The notes: a model not told the origin generated them from the letters alone. Counted from the stretch's first letter, positions 8,980 to 17,048 are shown. The stretch is DNA of 40,280 bases from UBA1731 sp964440985 (GCA_964440985.1 CAYTWE010000016.1:1-40280), one strand, 5' to 3'. Translations and numbers: made by a program.

Positions 8980-9642
8980 ATGCACATACTTGTCACGGCC
9001 GGCCCGACGCGGGAGTTTATGGATCCCGTGAGGTTTCTTTCCAATCCCTCCACAGGAAGGATGGGGTTTGCCGTGGCGCGTGCGGCGCAAGCGGCCGGAC
9101 ACCGCGTGACGCTTGTCGCTGGGCCGGTATCGCTCCCGACGCCGAAAGGCGTAAGACGCATCGATGTGGTTTCCGCCCGTGACATGATGGCGGCGGTCAA
9201 TGGCGAGGAGTTCGATTGCATCGTTGCAGCGGCGGCTGTCGCCGATTGGCGTCCGGCAGAGTGTGCAGCGGGCAAGCTCAAGAAGCGTGAGATGTCAGGA
9301 ACGCTTCAGCTTGTCCGCAACCCCGATATCCTGAAGACGGTCTCCGCAAAAATACGCAGCGGAGGGAGGAAGGCCGTGTTGATCGGGTTTGCCGCAGAGA
9401 CCGGAGAACCGACGGCCGAGGCGTCCCGCAAGTGCAGGGAGAAGGGGCTTGATCTTGTTGTCGCCAACGATGTGACTGCGGCGAAATGCGGTTTTGGCGT
9501 ATCCACAAACCGTGTGGCGTTCGTTCATCCGGACGGCACCGTGGATCGTCTTCCGTTGTTGCCGAAATCGGCTGTTGCGCGGAGAATCGTCGAGTTCGCC
9601 GAGCGGGCCTTTGCTGATGTGCGGCGTGAACACGAGTCATGA
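8980..9642 (+). CDS. coaB: Phosphopantothenate-cysteine ligase (CoaB), stand-alone
   Basis: Catalyses ligation of cysteine to 4'-phosphopantothenate in coenzyme A synthesis. The 220-aa protein begins directly with the CoaB fold (MHILVTAGPTREFMDPVRF), followed by NPSTGRMG, the AAAVADWRP motif, the KLKK lysine cluster, IGFAAET and VANDV, all hallmarks of the DFP C-terminal domain. Most bacteria carry CoaB fused behind the CoaC decarboxylase; here the upstream 150 nt of open frame is the tail of eda read in another frame, and no CoaC domain is present. CoaC must be encoded elsewhere. It lies 22 nt after eda, with no obvious Shine-Dalgarno. Confidence 0.92.
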   Translation: MHILVTAGPTREFMDPVRFLSNPSTGRMGFAVARAAQAAGHRVTLVAGPVSLPTPKGVRRIDVVSARDMMAAVNGEEFDCIVAAAAVADWRPAECAAGKLKKREMSGTLQLVRNPDILKTVSAKIRSGGRKAVLIGFAAETGEPTAEASRKCREKGLDLVVANDVTAAKCGFGVSTNRVAFVHPDGTVDRLPLLPKSAVARRIVEFAERAFADVRREHES

Positions 9643-9722
9643 GTTTTCTCGTCGCATCTCCACACATACGCTTTTTGAAGACGCTCTCCGTCTCGCGGAA
9701 GGTTGCAGGATAAGCAACGGTA

Positions 9723-9744
9723 ATGTCGCATCAAGGCGCGACAT
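9723..9744. repeat. Perfect inverted repeat ATGTCGC-N8-GCGACAT
   Basis: Seven-base arms flank an 8-nt loop in the 170-nt gap between coaB and the secreted 799-aa protein gene. It is not followed by a T-tract, so it is either a weak terminator for coaB or a protein-binding site. A second inverted repeat begins 9 nt downstream. Confidence 0.6.
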
Positions 9745-9752
9745 CATCTTGC

Positions 9753-9769
9753 TTGAAATGCCATTTCAA
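9753..9769. repeat. Perfect inverted repeat TTGAAAT-GCC-ATTTCAA
   Basis: Seven-base arms flank a 3-nt centre. The centre lies about 52 nt upstream of the predicted transcription start at 9813, a usual place for an activator or repressor operator. A hairpin in the coaB mRNA is the alternative reading, but the loop is short and no U-run follows. Confidence 0.6.
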
Positions 9770-9797
9770 ATGTGTTTAAGCCTTTCAGGCGGTTGTG

Positions 9798-9806
9798 TGA
9801 TATAAT
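9798..9806 (+). promoter_or_regulatory. Extended -10 promoter placed 6 nt before an ATG (leaderless candidate)
   Basis: TGATATAAT is a perfect extended -10. Only GCCGTC separates it from the ATG at 9813, so transcription should begin at or within a nucleotide of the start codon. There is no room for a Shine-Dalgarno. Confidence 0.7.
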
Positions 9807-9812
9807 GCCGTC

Positions 9813-12212
9813 ATGAAAACGATGTGTGCGACAGTGCTTGCGGTGGCGATTTCCTCCTTTTCGATTTTCGCATCGGTGGTGTATCCGTCGGTCGGAACAA
9901 GGCCCGGTGTCTCATCACAGGCGTTCACGTTTGACAGATGCGGAAAACTCCGCGACGGCTTTGTCAGAGATGGAGCTGAAATCGTCTGCGACAACGGTGA
10001 TGACGCCAAGGCTCAACGCGGTGCGGTATGGGGCATTACGCTCAATCAGGATGTCGCCGTTCCGTTCACGGTGACGGCGGAAAGCCGCTCCATGTCGTCC
10101 GGCGGCTCTCCGTCTCCAGACTATTCGCTGTACATTGACATCACGTATGCCGACGGCTCAAAGCTGTATGGACAGACGGCCTACTTCGTTCAGGATCCGG
10201 CGCGTGGCTGGCAGAAGCGGTCTGTCACGGTAATGCCGGACAAGCCGGTAAGCAGATTTTCCGCCTATCTTCTTTTCAGGAACAGGGCCGGCAAGGTACG
10301 CTTCCGTGCGCCAACGCTGCAGCTTTTTTCCGGGGAGAGGTTTGCGATCTACGATACATGTCCAGTCGTGCTCTCAAAATGCCGCCGGCTTGACGCTCCG
10401 TCATTTCTCCTGCGTGATGTGACAAAAGAGCGCGGATTCGTTTCGATTGAATCCGGCGGCAGGGCTGAGGACATTTCGCTTGAAGTGAAGACTGAACGAA
10501 TCGGAGACGCAACGATCTTCGACGTGACCGCCAAGGAACTGTCCGGCAAAGACCGCGCAGTCACGCTCGTCTACGCAATTCCGGTTCCTGGAACTGAACA
10601 GATGGTTTGGCACGACGATCCGCGAACGGCCATTCCGCTGAATCCTGAGAAGGATGTGCAGTGCCGTGCGACATCGAATGTCGGTGCGGGCGAAGGTGCG
10701 CTTTCCCTTTGGCCGTTCGGAGCCGTGACTGCGGGTGGAGACGGGATTGCGCTTGGGATAGACTGTTCGGCGCCGGCCATCTTCAGAACTGCGGCCCATG
10801 CGCCGCTACGCCAGATTTTCATCGCGTTCGACCTTGGATTCACGAAAGAGCATCCTACGGCGCATTTTCGCTTCTTCAGGTTCGCATTTCCCGCTGCGCA
10901 CGGATTCCGCGGAGCACTTGCGACATATCAGGCCCTGTTCCCTGAGTTCTCGAAAGTCCGCATCAAGGAGCATGGTCTTTGGATGGCATTCCACAAGATC
11001 AGCAAAGTCGAAGGCTGGGAGGATTTCGGCTTCAAGATTAAGGAGGGGACGAACGAGACCGACTGGGACGATGCGCATGGAATTGTCACATTCAACTACA
11101 CCGAGCCCACAACATGGTGGATGAAGATGCCTGATTCTGCTGGATCGTATTCGTTGGCGGACTGCTTCTTTGAGGCAGACCGCCGCGCTGCGAACGGCGA
11201 TGCGTTTGCGCGAGCCTGGCGCAATTCGGCGATGCGCGACGATGTCGGACGTGCGATCGGGCAGATCAGGGATGCGCCATGGTGCAAGGGCGTGGTGTGG
11301 AGTCTCTGTCCGTTGCCGGATCTTCCAAACGGAGAGTTCGCCTACAAGTTTTCTGACGAGTCATGGAGGCGGCGCTACGAAGGAAAGGTGTTTCCTCAAG
11401 GCGTTGACGGTGAGTACATCGATTCGGCGGAGTGCCACATACCGCCGCCCCTCGACTTCAACCGGGCGCATTTTGCGCACTCAAGAACGCCCCTCGCGTT
11501 CGATCCGTCCACAAAGAAGCCGGGGATATCGAAGTGCCTCTCAATCTACGAGTACATACGCGTGGCGGCCGACCGTGCGCACGGAATCGGCCGCTATCTG
11601 ATGGGGAACGGCATTCCGATGCGCTGGCCGTGGTTTGTACCGTACAGCGACTTCGGTGGACAGGAGACAAAGTGGATTGATGCGAAAACGGCCAAGTGGA
11701 TTCCGAAGAGTGACAAGGAACTGCTCTATTTCAGGGCTATGAGCGGCGGCAAGCCGTACTGCTTTCTGATGAATGTGGATTTCGACAGATTCCCGCCTGA
11801 ACTTGTTGAAAAATATATGCAAAGGACGCTTGCCTACGGCCTTTTTGCGAGCTTTTTCAGTCCGAATGCCTCCGGTGGACACTACTTTTCACGTCCGGAA
11901 CTGTACAATCGTGACCGTCCGCTGTTCAAGAAGTACGTACCGCTCTGCCGGATGATTTCCGAGGCCGGGTGGCGTCCCGTCAACACGCTTGCCGTCTCCG
12001 AGACGCCAACGGTGTTCGTTGAGCAGTTCGGTGACAGATATCTGACGGTGTTCAATTCTGGTGCAACGCCGCAGAACGTAAGAGTTAGATCACTTTCCGG
12101 TGCAAAACTGGCGAAAGAGTGTGTCGAAGGTGTCGAGTGGAGATTTGTGGACGGCATTGCTGAAACGACGATTCCGCCGGAAACCGTACGGTTGCTTGAC
12201 TTTGGGCGGTAA
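9813..12212 (+). CDS. Large secreted protein of unrecognised family, possible glycoside hydrolase, 799 aa
   Basis: I do not recognise the family. The protein starts with a clear signal peptide (residues 1 to about 21). An N-terminal region about 160 residues long looks like a beta-sandwich, with a carbohydrate-binding-like run (PDYSLYIDITYADGSKLYG). A second beta-rich region follows to about residue 370. Then comes an aromatic-rich part with many Trp, Tyr and Phe, which suggests a TIM barrel; DGEYIDSAE near residue 531 looks like a barrel strand with possible catalytic acids. The C-terminal 60 residues look like a small beta domain. By composition and context (GH-rich neighbours) a glycan-active enzyme is inferred, not shown. 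It is a single-gene unit with its own promoter 6 nt before the ATG. Confidence 0.55.
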   Translation: MKTMCATVLAVAISSFSIFASVVYPSVGTRPGVSSQAFTFDRCGKLRDGFVRDGAEIVCDNGDDAKAQRGAVWGITLNQDVAVPFTVTAESRSMSSGGSPSPDYSLYIDITYADGSKLYGQTAYFVQDPARGWQKRSVTVMPDKPVSRFSAYLLFRNRAGKVRFRAPTLQLFSGERFAIYDTCPVVLSKCRRLDAPSFLLRDVTKERGFVSIESGGRAEDISLEVKTERIGDATIFDVTAKELSGKDRAVTLVYAIPVPGTEQMVWHDDPRTAIPLNPEKDVQCRATSNVGAGEGALSLWPFGAVTAGGDGIALGIDCSAPAIFRTAAHAPLRQIFIAFDLGFTKEHPTAHFRFFRFAFPAAHGFRGALATYQALFPEFSKVRIKEHGLWMAFHKISKVEGWEDFGFKIKEGTNETDWDDAHGIVTFNYTEPTTWWMKMPDSAGSYSLADCFFEADRRAANGDAFARAWRNSAMRDDVGRAIGQIRDAPWCKGVVWSLCPLPDLPNGEFAYKFSDESWRRRYEGKVFPQGVDGEYIDSAECHIPPPLDFNRAHFAHSRTPLAFDPSTKKPGISKCLSIYEYIRVAADRAHGIGRYLMGNGIPMRWPWFVPYSDFGGQETKWIDAKTAKWIPKSDKELLYFRAMSGGKPYCFLMNVDFDRFPPELVEKYMQRTLAYGLFASFFSPNASGGHYFSRPELYNRDRPLFKKYVPLCRMISEAGWRPVNTLAVSETPTVFVEQFGDRYLTVFNSGATPQNVRVRSLSGAKLAKECVEGVEWRFVDGIAETTIPPETVRLLDFGR

Positions 12213-12230
12213 CGCCGCTGCCGACTGATC

Positions 12231-12250
12231 ATAGTCCCATATATAGTCCC
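12231..12250. repeat. Direct repeat of ATAGTCCC
   Basis: Two copies of ATAGTCCC (12231-12238 and 12243-12250) are spaced 12 bp apart, just after the stop of the 799-aa protein gene. Function is not known; they lie in the 263-nt gap before nrdD. Confidence 0.4.
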
Positions 12251-12313
12251 TGTATTCTATCCTGTCATTGATATGTAAGGCAGATTGGACGAATTGGCCG
12301 TAAAATCGCAGAA

Positions 12314-12362
12314 ACACATTATCTTGTATGGTCTATGCCGGTCATGACACAAGATGTTGATA
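12314..12362 (+). promoter_or_regulatory. Probable tandem NrdR boxes upstream of nrdD
   Basis: Two sites resembling the NrdR consensus acaCwAtATaTwGtgt: ACACATTATCTTGTAT (12314-12329) and ACACAAGATGTTGATA (12347-12362). Their starts are 33 bp apart, close to three helical turns, which is the known arrangement for NrdR boxes before ribonucleotide reductase genes. By my hand alignment they match at about 13 and 11 of 16 positions. NrdR is a zinc-ribbon/ATP-cone repressor; its gene is not in this window. Confidence 0.65.
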
Positions 12363-12380
12363 TCTTTTTGCTTTTCGCGC

Positions 12381-12409
12381 TTGCAATCGATATGGGGTTT
12401 TGATATCTT
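12381..12409 (+). promoter_or_regulatory. Putative promoter of nrdDG
   Basis: TTGCAA (12381-12386) and TATCTT (12404-12409) are separated by 17 bp, just downstream of the NrdR-like boxes. The element TTGATATCTTTT, which contains this -10, occurs a second time at 12357-12368. The predicted leader to the ATG at 12476 is about 60 nt. Confidence 0.4.
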
Positions 12410-12475
12410 TTGTCACTGGCGCGACCTTGGAGGACGCAAAACCATTTCGAAACAATCCCAAAGAGGCAGAGGGCG

Positions 12476-14707
12476 ATGAACATCATCAAGCGCAGCGGCG
12501 AAGAGAAAGAATTTGACCGTTGTAAGATTGCAGGTGCAATCCGCAAGGCAAACGAGACCGTGGAGGCGGCGGATAAGCTGACGGATGCACGTATCGAACG
12601 CATTGCGGAGCAGATTGAGGATTTTGCTGCCTCCCACGACAGGGCGCTTTCCGTTGAGGAGGTTCAGGATATCGTAGAGACGAAGATTCAGGAGGCAGGC
12701 GCCCATGCCGTCGCAAAGAACTATATCAAATACCGTTTCATCCAGGAGCTGAAGCGCCAGAAGAACACGACGGACGGGGAGATCCTTTCGCTCATCAACT
12801 GCACGAACGAGGAGGCCAAGCAGGAGAACGCGAACAAGAACCCCACAATCAACTCCGTGCAGCGCGATTACATGGCCGGTGCTGTCTCCAAGGATGTCAC
12901 GAAGCGGCTTCTCCTTCCGCAGGAGGTGGTTGAGGCGCACGAAGAGGGCATCATCCATTTCCATGACATGGACTACTACGCTCAGAGGATGCACAACTGC
13001 GACCTCGTGAATCTTGAGGATATGCTGCAGAACGGCACGGTCATCTCCGGCACGACGATCGACAGGCCACATTCGTTCTCCACGGCCTGCAACATCGCCA
13101 CGCAGATCATTGCCCAGGTTGCATCCAACCAGTATGGCGGGCAGTCCATTTCGCTGACGCACCTTGCGCCGTTCGTGCAGGTCAGCCGCGAGAAGATCTC
13201 GAAGGAGGTTGACGCCGAACTGAAATTTGTCGGTGTGGACATCTCCGCAGAGAAGCGTTCCGAGATCATCGAGAAGCGTGTGCGCGACGAAATTGTGCGC
13301 GGCGTACAGACGATACAGTATCAGGTCGTAACGCTGATGACCACCAACGGCCAGGCGCCGTTCATAACGGTGTTCATGTATCTGAATGAAGCCCGCAGCG
13401 AGCAGGAGAAGAAGGATCTTGCCGTCATAATTGAGGAGATGCTGCGCCAAAGGATACAGGGTGTGAAGAACGAGGTCGGCGTATACGTGACTCCGGCGTT
13501 CCCGAAACTCATCTACGTGCTTGAAGACGACAACGTGAAGGAGGGCGATCCGTACTGGTATCTTACCGAACTGGCGGCGAAGTGCACGGCCAAGCGCATG
13601 GTGCCGGACTACATCTCCGAAAAGGTGATGCGTTCGCTCAAGCACGATGTGTACACCTGCATGGGATGCAGGAGTTTCCTCACGCCGGACAGGTTTACGG
13701 ATGCTGGCGTAGGCAACATATCCAATGCCGGAAACTACGAGCCGGGCAAACACCGCTACTATGGCCGGTTCAATCAGGGCGTGGTCACGGTCAATCTCGT
13801 AGACATAGCAATGAGCGCAAGACGCGAGGTGGGCGACAGCGCATCGGAGAGGTCGTGCATGGAGGCTTTCTGGCGCATATTCGACGAACGGATGGAGCTG
13901 TGCCACCGGGCGCTCCGCTGCCGTCATGACCGTCTTCTCGGCACTCTTTCCGATGCTGCTCCGATCCTTTGGCAGTACGGTGCGCTGGCGCGGCTCAAGA
14001 AGGGCGAGAAGATCGACCGTCTGCTCTATGACGGCTATTCCACGCTGTCTCTCGGATACGCCGGATTATGGGAGTGCGTGTACGCCGTAATCGGCAAGAA
14101 GCTGACAGAACTTGAGGGCGAGGCTCTTGGCCTCGACATCATGAAGCGGCTCAATGAATTCACGGCAAAGTGGAAGGCCGTCGAGAACATAGACTATTCG
14201 CTGTACGGCACCCCGCTGGAATCTACGACCTATCGTTTCGCGAAGTGCCTCCAGCAGCGTTTCGGCATCGTGAAGGGCGTCACAGACCGCAACTACATAA
14301 CGAACTCGTACCATGTCCACGTCACCGAAAAGATCGATGCGTTCGAGAAGCTTGCGCTCGAATCGAAGTTTCAGGCTCTCTCGCCCGGAGGCGCAATCTC
14401 GTACGTCGAAGTGCCAAACATGCAGCACAACATCCCGGCGGTGCTCTCTGTGATGCAGTTCATATACGACCACATCATGTATGCCGAACTGAACACCAAG
14501 AGCGACTACTGCCAGAAGTGCGGCTGGGATGGCGAGATTGAGATCGTGAAGGACGATAACGGGAAACTCGTGTGGAGGTGTCCGAAGTGCGGCAACACCG
14601 ACCAGAACACGATGAACGTGGCGCGGCGCACCTGCGGATACATCGGTTCGCAGTACTGGAACCAGGGACGGACGCAGGAGATCAAGGAGCGGGTGCTGCA
14701 CCTGTAG
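12476..14707 (+). CDS. nrdD: Anaerobic ribonucleoside-triphosphate reductase (class III)
   Basis: An oxygen-sensitive glycyl-radical enzyme that reduces ribonucleoside triphosphates to dNTPs. At 743 aa it is full length. Residues 1 to about 90 form the ATP-cone allosteric domain. The C-terminus holds the zinc site (Cys679, Cys682, Cys702, Cys705) and the radical motif RRTCGYIG with Gly721. Start 12476 is chosen because AGAGG/GAGGG precede it and it opens on the ATP cone; an in-frame start at 12410 lies inside the predicted promoter. The activase gene nrdG follows after 13 nt. The upstream region carries two NrdR-like boxes, so repression by NrdR when dATP is plentiful is likely. Its presence supports an anaerobic life style. 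Confidence 0.97.
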   Translation: MNIIKRSGEEKEFDRCKIAGAIRKANETVEAADKLTDARIERIAEQIEDFAASHDRALSVEEVQDIVETKIQEAGAHAVAKNYIKYRFIQELKRQKNTTDGEILSLINCTNEEAKQENANKNPTINSVQRDYMAGAVSKDVTKRLLLPQEVVEAHEEGIIHFHDMDYYAQRMHNCDLVNLEDMLQNGTVISGTTIDRPHSFSTACNIATQIIAQVASNQYGGQSISLTHLAPFVQVSREKISKEVDAELKFVGVDISAEKRSEIIEKRVRDEIVRGVQTIQYQVVTLMTTNGQAPFITVFMYLNEARSEQEKKDLAVIIEEMLRQRIQGVKNEVGVYVTPAFPKLIYVLEDDNVKEGDPYWYLTELAAKCTAKRMVPDYISEKVMRSLKHDVYTCMGCRSFLTPDRFTDAGVGNISNAGNYEPGKHRYYGRFNQGVVTVNLVDIAMSARREVGDSASERSCMEAFWRIFDERMELCHRALRCRHDRLLGTLSDAAPILWQYGALARLKKGEKIDRLLYDGYSTLSLGYAGLWECVYAVIGKKLTELEGEALGLDIMKRLNEFTAKWKAVENIDYSLYGTPLESTTYRFAKCLQQRFGIVKGVTDRNYITNSYHVHVTEKIDAFEKLALESKFQALSPGGAISYVEVPNMQHNIPAVLSVMQFIYDHIMYAELNTKSDYCQKCGWDGEIEIVKDDNGKLVWRCPKCGNTDQNTMNVARRTCGYIGSQYWNQGRTQEIKERVLHL

Positions 14708-14720
14708 GGACAGCTGCACG

Positions 14721-15236
14721 ATGCGCTGGTGTGAGATAAAGACTGCGGACATCGCGAATGGTCCGGGTGTACGCGTGTCGGTGTTCGTCTCCGGATGCAC
14801 CCATCATTGCAAGGGGTGCTTCAACCATGCGACATGGGATTTCGAGGCGGGCGAACCGTTCACTGAGGAGACGGAACGTCGGCTGATTGAAGCCGGTGCG
14901 CGGCCGTACATATCGGGGTTGACCGTACTCGGCGGCGAACCGTTCGAGCCGTCCAACCAGAGGGGGCTTGTGCCGTTTCTTCGCAGGTGGAGGGCGGCAA
15001 ATCCAGGCAAGGGCGTATGGTGCTACACCGGATGCGTACTTGAGAGCGAACTGCTCGCTCAGTCACACTGGCGCACGGAATGCACGGATGAGATGCTCTC
15101 CATGATCGATGTTCTTGTGGACGGGCCGTTCATCGAGACACTCAAGGACATCTCACTCCGTTTTCGCGGATCCTCGAATCAGCGCATCCTCGACATAAGC
15201 GGTGGAGCGTCATCTCCAAAAGAATGGATTGGATAG
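14721..15236 (+). CDS. nrdG: Anaerobic ribonucleotide reductase activating protein (radical SAM activase)
   Basis: A radical SAM enzyme of 171 aa that generates the glycyl radical on NrdD using a 4Fe-4S cluster and S-adenosylmethionine. The cluster motif CTHHCKGC (Cys26, Cys30, Cys33) has the CX3CX2C spacing of this family. LGGEPFEPSNQ is the glycine-rich SAM-binding segment. Length is typical. It sits 13 nt after nrdD and is surely co-transcribed. The 31 nt that follow lead into queH. Confidence 0.96.
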   Translation: MRWCEIKTADIANGPGVRVSVFVSGCTHHCKGCFNHATWDFEAGEPFTEETERRLIEAGARPYISGLTVLGGEPFEPSNQRGLVPFLRRWRAANPGKGVWCYTGCVLESELLAQSHWRTECTDEMLSMIDVLVDGPFIETLKDISLRFRGSSNQRILDISGGASSPKEWIG

Positions 15237-15267
15237 CGGAGGAGTGTGCCGCGACGTTCAGTATTTC

Positions 15268-15813
15268 ATGAAGGTGCTTCTACATTCCTGCTGCGGACCA
15301 TGTGCATCCGCCTGTGTGCCGCGTCTGAAGGATGCCGGCAATGCCGTCACGATGTTCTTCTCGAATTCAAACATCGACACCCTTGAAGAGTTCGACAGGC
15401 GTCTCTCGGAGGCCAGAAAGCTTGCTGCGGCGGATGGCGTAGAGCTTGTTGTCGATGATTACGATCATGAGGCGTGGCTTTGCGACGTTGCCGCAGGTTT
15501 CGAGGATGAGCCGGAGAAGGGGCGGCGCTGCGAGCGCTGCTACAGATACAATCTCGCGAGGACTGCGGCATACGCAGAGCGCAACGGGTTCAACGCATTC
15601 ACCACATCGCTCACGGTCAGTCCGCACAAGCCGAGTGCAAAGGTGTTCGCCGCCTGCGACGATCCGAAATTCCTCCGCGAGGATTTCAAGAAACGTGACG
15701 GATTCATGGTTTCGGTGAAACGCGCCGCCGAACTCGGTCTCTATCGGCAGCCATACTGCGGTTGCGAGTTCTCAAAAAGGCATCTTAAGCATGTGGGGGA
15801 GGAGCGTAAATGA
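15268..15813 (+). CDS. queH: Epoxyqueuosine reductase QueH
   Basis: Catalyses the last step of queuosine synthesis in tRNA, reduction of epoxyqueuosine, using an iron-sulfur cluster; it is the cobalamin-independent replacement for QueG. The 181-aa protein has the family cysteines: MKVLLHSCCGPC at the N-terminus, CERCYRYNL in the middle, and YCGCEFS near the end. The ATG at 15268 is chosen because homologues start here; an in-frame GTG at 15244 would add 8 residues, and no clear Shine-Dalgarno serves either. The tgt gene at the far end of the window works in the same pathway. The stop overlaps folB by 4 bp. Confidence 0.93.
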   Translation: MKVLLHSCCGPCASACVPRLKDAGNAVTMFFSNSNIDTLEEFDRRLSEARKLAAADGVELVVDDYDHEAWLCDVAAGFEDEPEKGRRCERCYRYNLARTAAYAERNGFNAFTTSLTVSPHKPSAKVFAACDDPKFLREDFKKRDGFMVSVKRAAELGLYRQPYCGCEFSKRHLKHVGEERK

Positions 15814-16199
15814 CGCTTGAACTGAACGGCATTGACGTTGACTGCATAATCGGCGAACGCGCAGACGAACGCATACGTCTTCAGCGTCTAATGGTGGATA
15901 TACGGATAGAGGTTGACGATGTGGCGGCGGTGAGCGATCAGCTGTCGGATGCTGTTGACTACGCCGCCCTTGCCGAACGTGTGAGGGAGGCTTTAGTGGA
16001 GGCAAAGTGCATGATGATAGAGCGGGCGGCGAAGACTGTATGCGACATCTGCATGATGAATGAAAAGGTTTCTGCCGCGACGGTGCGCGTGACGAAGTCC
16101 GGTGCGGTGCCGCACCTCGTCTCGGCGACTGCCGCATATTCGGCGCGACGGCCGGAAAAGGGCGGTGCGCTGTCGGCAAATCATGGAGAAGCGAGGTGA
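15810..16199 (+). CDS. folB: Dihydroneopterin aldolase family protein
   Basis: A small tunnelling-fold enzyme of tetrahydrofolate synthesis that cleaves 7,8-dihydroneopterin to 6-hydroxymethyl-dihydropterin and glycolaldehyde. The 129-aa protein opens with LELNGIDVDCIIGERADERIRLQRL, matching the conserved FolB start, and contains the VDYAALAERVREAL helix and a central IERAAKTV helix. The C-terminal 30 residues are less conserved. The ATGA overlap with queH and the close junction with the following methyltransferase indicate one operon. FolX-type epimerases have the same fold and cannot be fully excluded. Confidence 0.88.
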   Translation: MTLELNGIDVDCIIGERADERIRLQRLMVDIRIEVDDVAAVSDQLSDAVDYAALAERVREALVEAKCMMIERAAKTVCDICMMNEKVSAATVRVTKSGAVPHLVSATAAYSARRPEKGGALSANHGEAR

Positions 16200-16204
16200 A
16201 CGGC

Positions 16205-17041
16205 ATGGCGGACGATTACGAGCTCATTGATTCGGGTGACGGGAAAAAATACGAACGGTTTGGGAACGTGTCTCTTGTGCGTCCTTGTTCGCAGGCGATG
16301 TGGCTTCCTGACGAACCATCGTCCTGGCATCGGGCCACGGCGACGTTCGACCGTGAGGAGGGCAACCGCTGGCACAATCGCGGTGCGTTGCCGAAGGAAT
16401 GGACGATTGAGACGGCCGGCATAAGGTTCCGTCTATCCGGCACTGATTTCGGACATCTCGGAATATTCCCGGAGCAGCGTGCTCAATGGCGGTGGATAAG
16501 GGATGCCGTCGCAAAGGAGACTGAACGAAATTCCCCGCCGTCCGTGCTGAATCTATTTGCGTATTCCGGCGGAAGCACGATGGCCGCTGCTCTTGGCGGC
16601 GCATCGGTCTGCCATCTCGATGCATCAAAGGGGATGGTGCAGTGGGCGCGAGACAATGCGGCGCTGAACGGACTGAAGGAGCATCCAATCCGTTGGATAA
16701 CGGATGATGCGCACAAGTTCATGGAGCGGGAGATCCGCCGAGGCCATCGCTATGACGCCGTTGTGTTCGATCCGCCCACGTTTGGGCGCGGCGCAAACGG
16801 TGAAATGTACAAGATCGAGCGCGACCTCAAAAAGACAATTTCGCTCGTTAGGAATCTGCTGTCGCAGAATCCTCTGTTCGTCCTGTTCTCGTCGCACACC
16901 CCAGGTCTCTCCTGTACAGTTGCCGAGAACATCCTCGCACAGTCGTTCCCGTCTGCTGGAATCGAATCCGGTGAAATGCTGCTTGAGGGGCGGTCGCGGC
17001 CATGCCCCTCCGGCATCTACTGCCGTGCAACGTTCCGCTGA
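16205..17041 (+). CDS. Class I SAM-dependent methyltransferase, RlmI/RlmK-related (PF10672-type)
   Basis: A 278-aa methyltransferase resembling the large-subunit rRNA methyltransferases RlmI and RlmK, but without the N-terminal PUA domain of RlmI. Visible motifs are FPEQRAQW, the SAM-binding motif LNLFAYSGGSTMAAALGGA, the acidic HLDASKGMVQWA, and the catalytic-loop VFDPPTFGRG. RNA m5C methyltransferases use a Cys in a later TCS motif; here that position reads LFSSHTPG with no Cys, so cytosine-C5 chemistry is doubtful and an N-methyl reaction as in RlmK is possible. ATG 16205 has AGGTGA (16194-16199) upstream; the in-frame GTG at 16196 is less likely. It is the last gene of the nrdD-queH-folB run. 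Confidence 0.8.
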   Translation: MADDYELIDSGDGKKYERFGNVSLVRPCSQAMWLPDEPSSWHRATATFDREEGNRWHNRGALPKEWTIETAGIRFRLSGTDFGHLGIFPEQRAQWRWIRDAVAKETERNSPPSVLNLFAYSGGSTMAAALGGASVCHLDASKGMVQWARDNAALNGLKEHPIRWITDDAHKFMEREIRRGHRYDAVVFDPPTFGRGANGEMYKIERDLKKTISLVRNLLSQNPLFVLFSSHTPGLSCTVAENILAQSFPSAGIESGEMLLEGRSRPCPSGIYCRATFR

Positions 17042-17048
17042 AAAGCGG
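17035..17048 (+). other. Small stem-loop CCGCT-GAAA-AGCGG at the end of the methyltransferase gene
   Basis: A 5-bp stem closed by a GAAA (GNRA) tetraloop spans the stop codon of the methyltransferase gene. There is no T-run, so a Rho-independent terminator is doubtful. It ends 12 nt before the AICAR transformylase extended -10. Confidence 0.4.

Noticed and set aside
9494..9805. A 103-aa plus-strand frame covering the gap after coaB
   Set aside because: It starts inside coaB in another frame, lacks a ribosome binding site and runs through both inverted repeats and the promoter.
12413..13927. A 504-aa open frame on the minus strand
   Set aside because: Antisense shadow of nrdD, whose motifs are unambiguous; the reversed translation is unlike a real protein.
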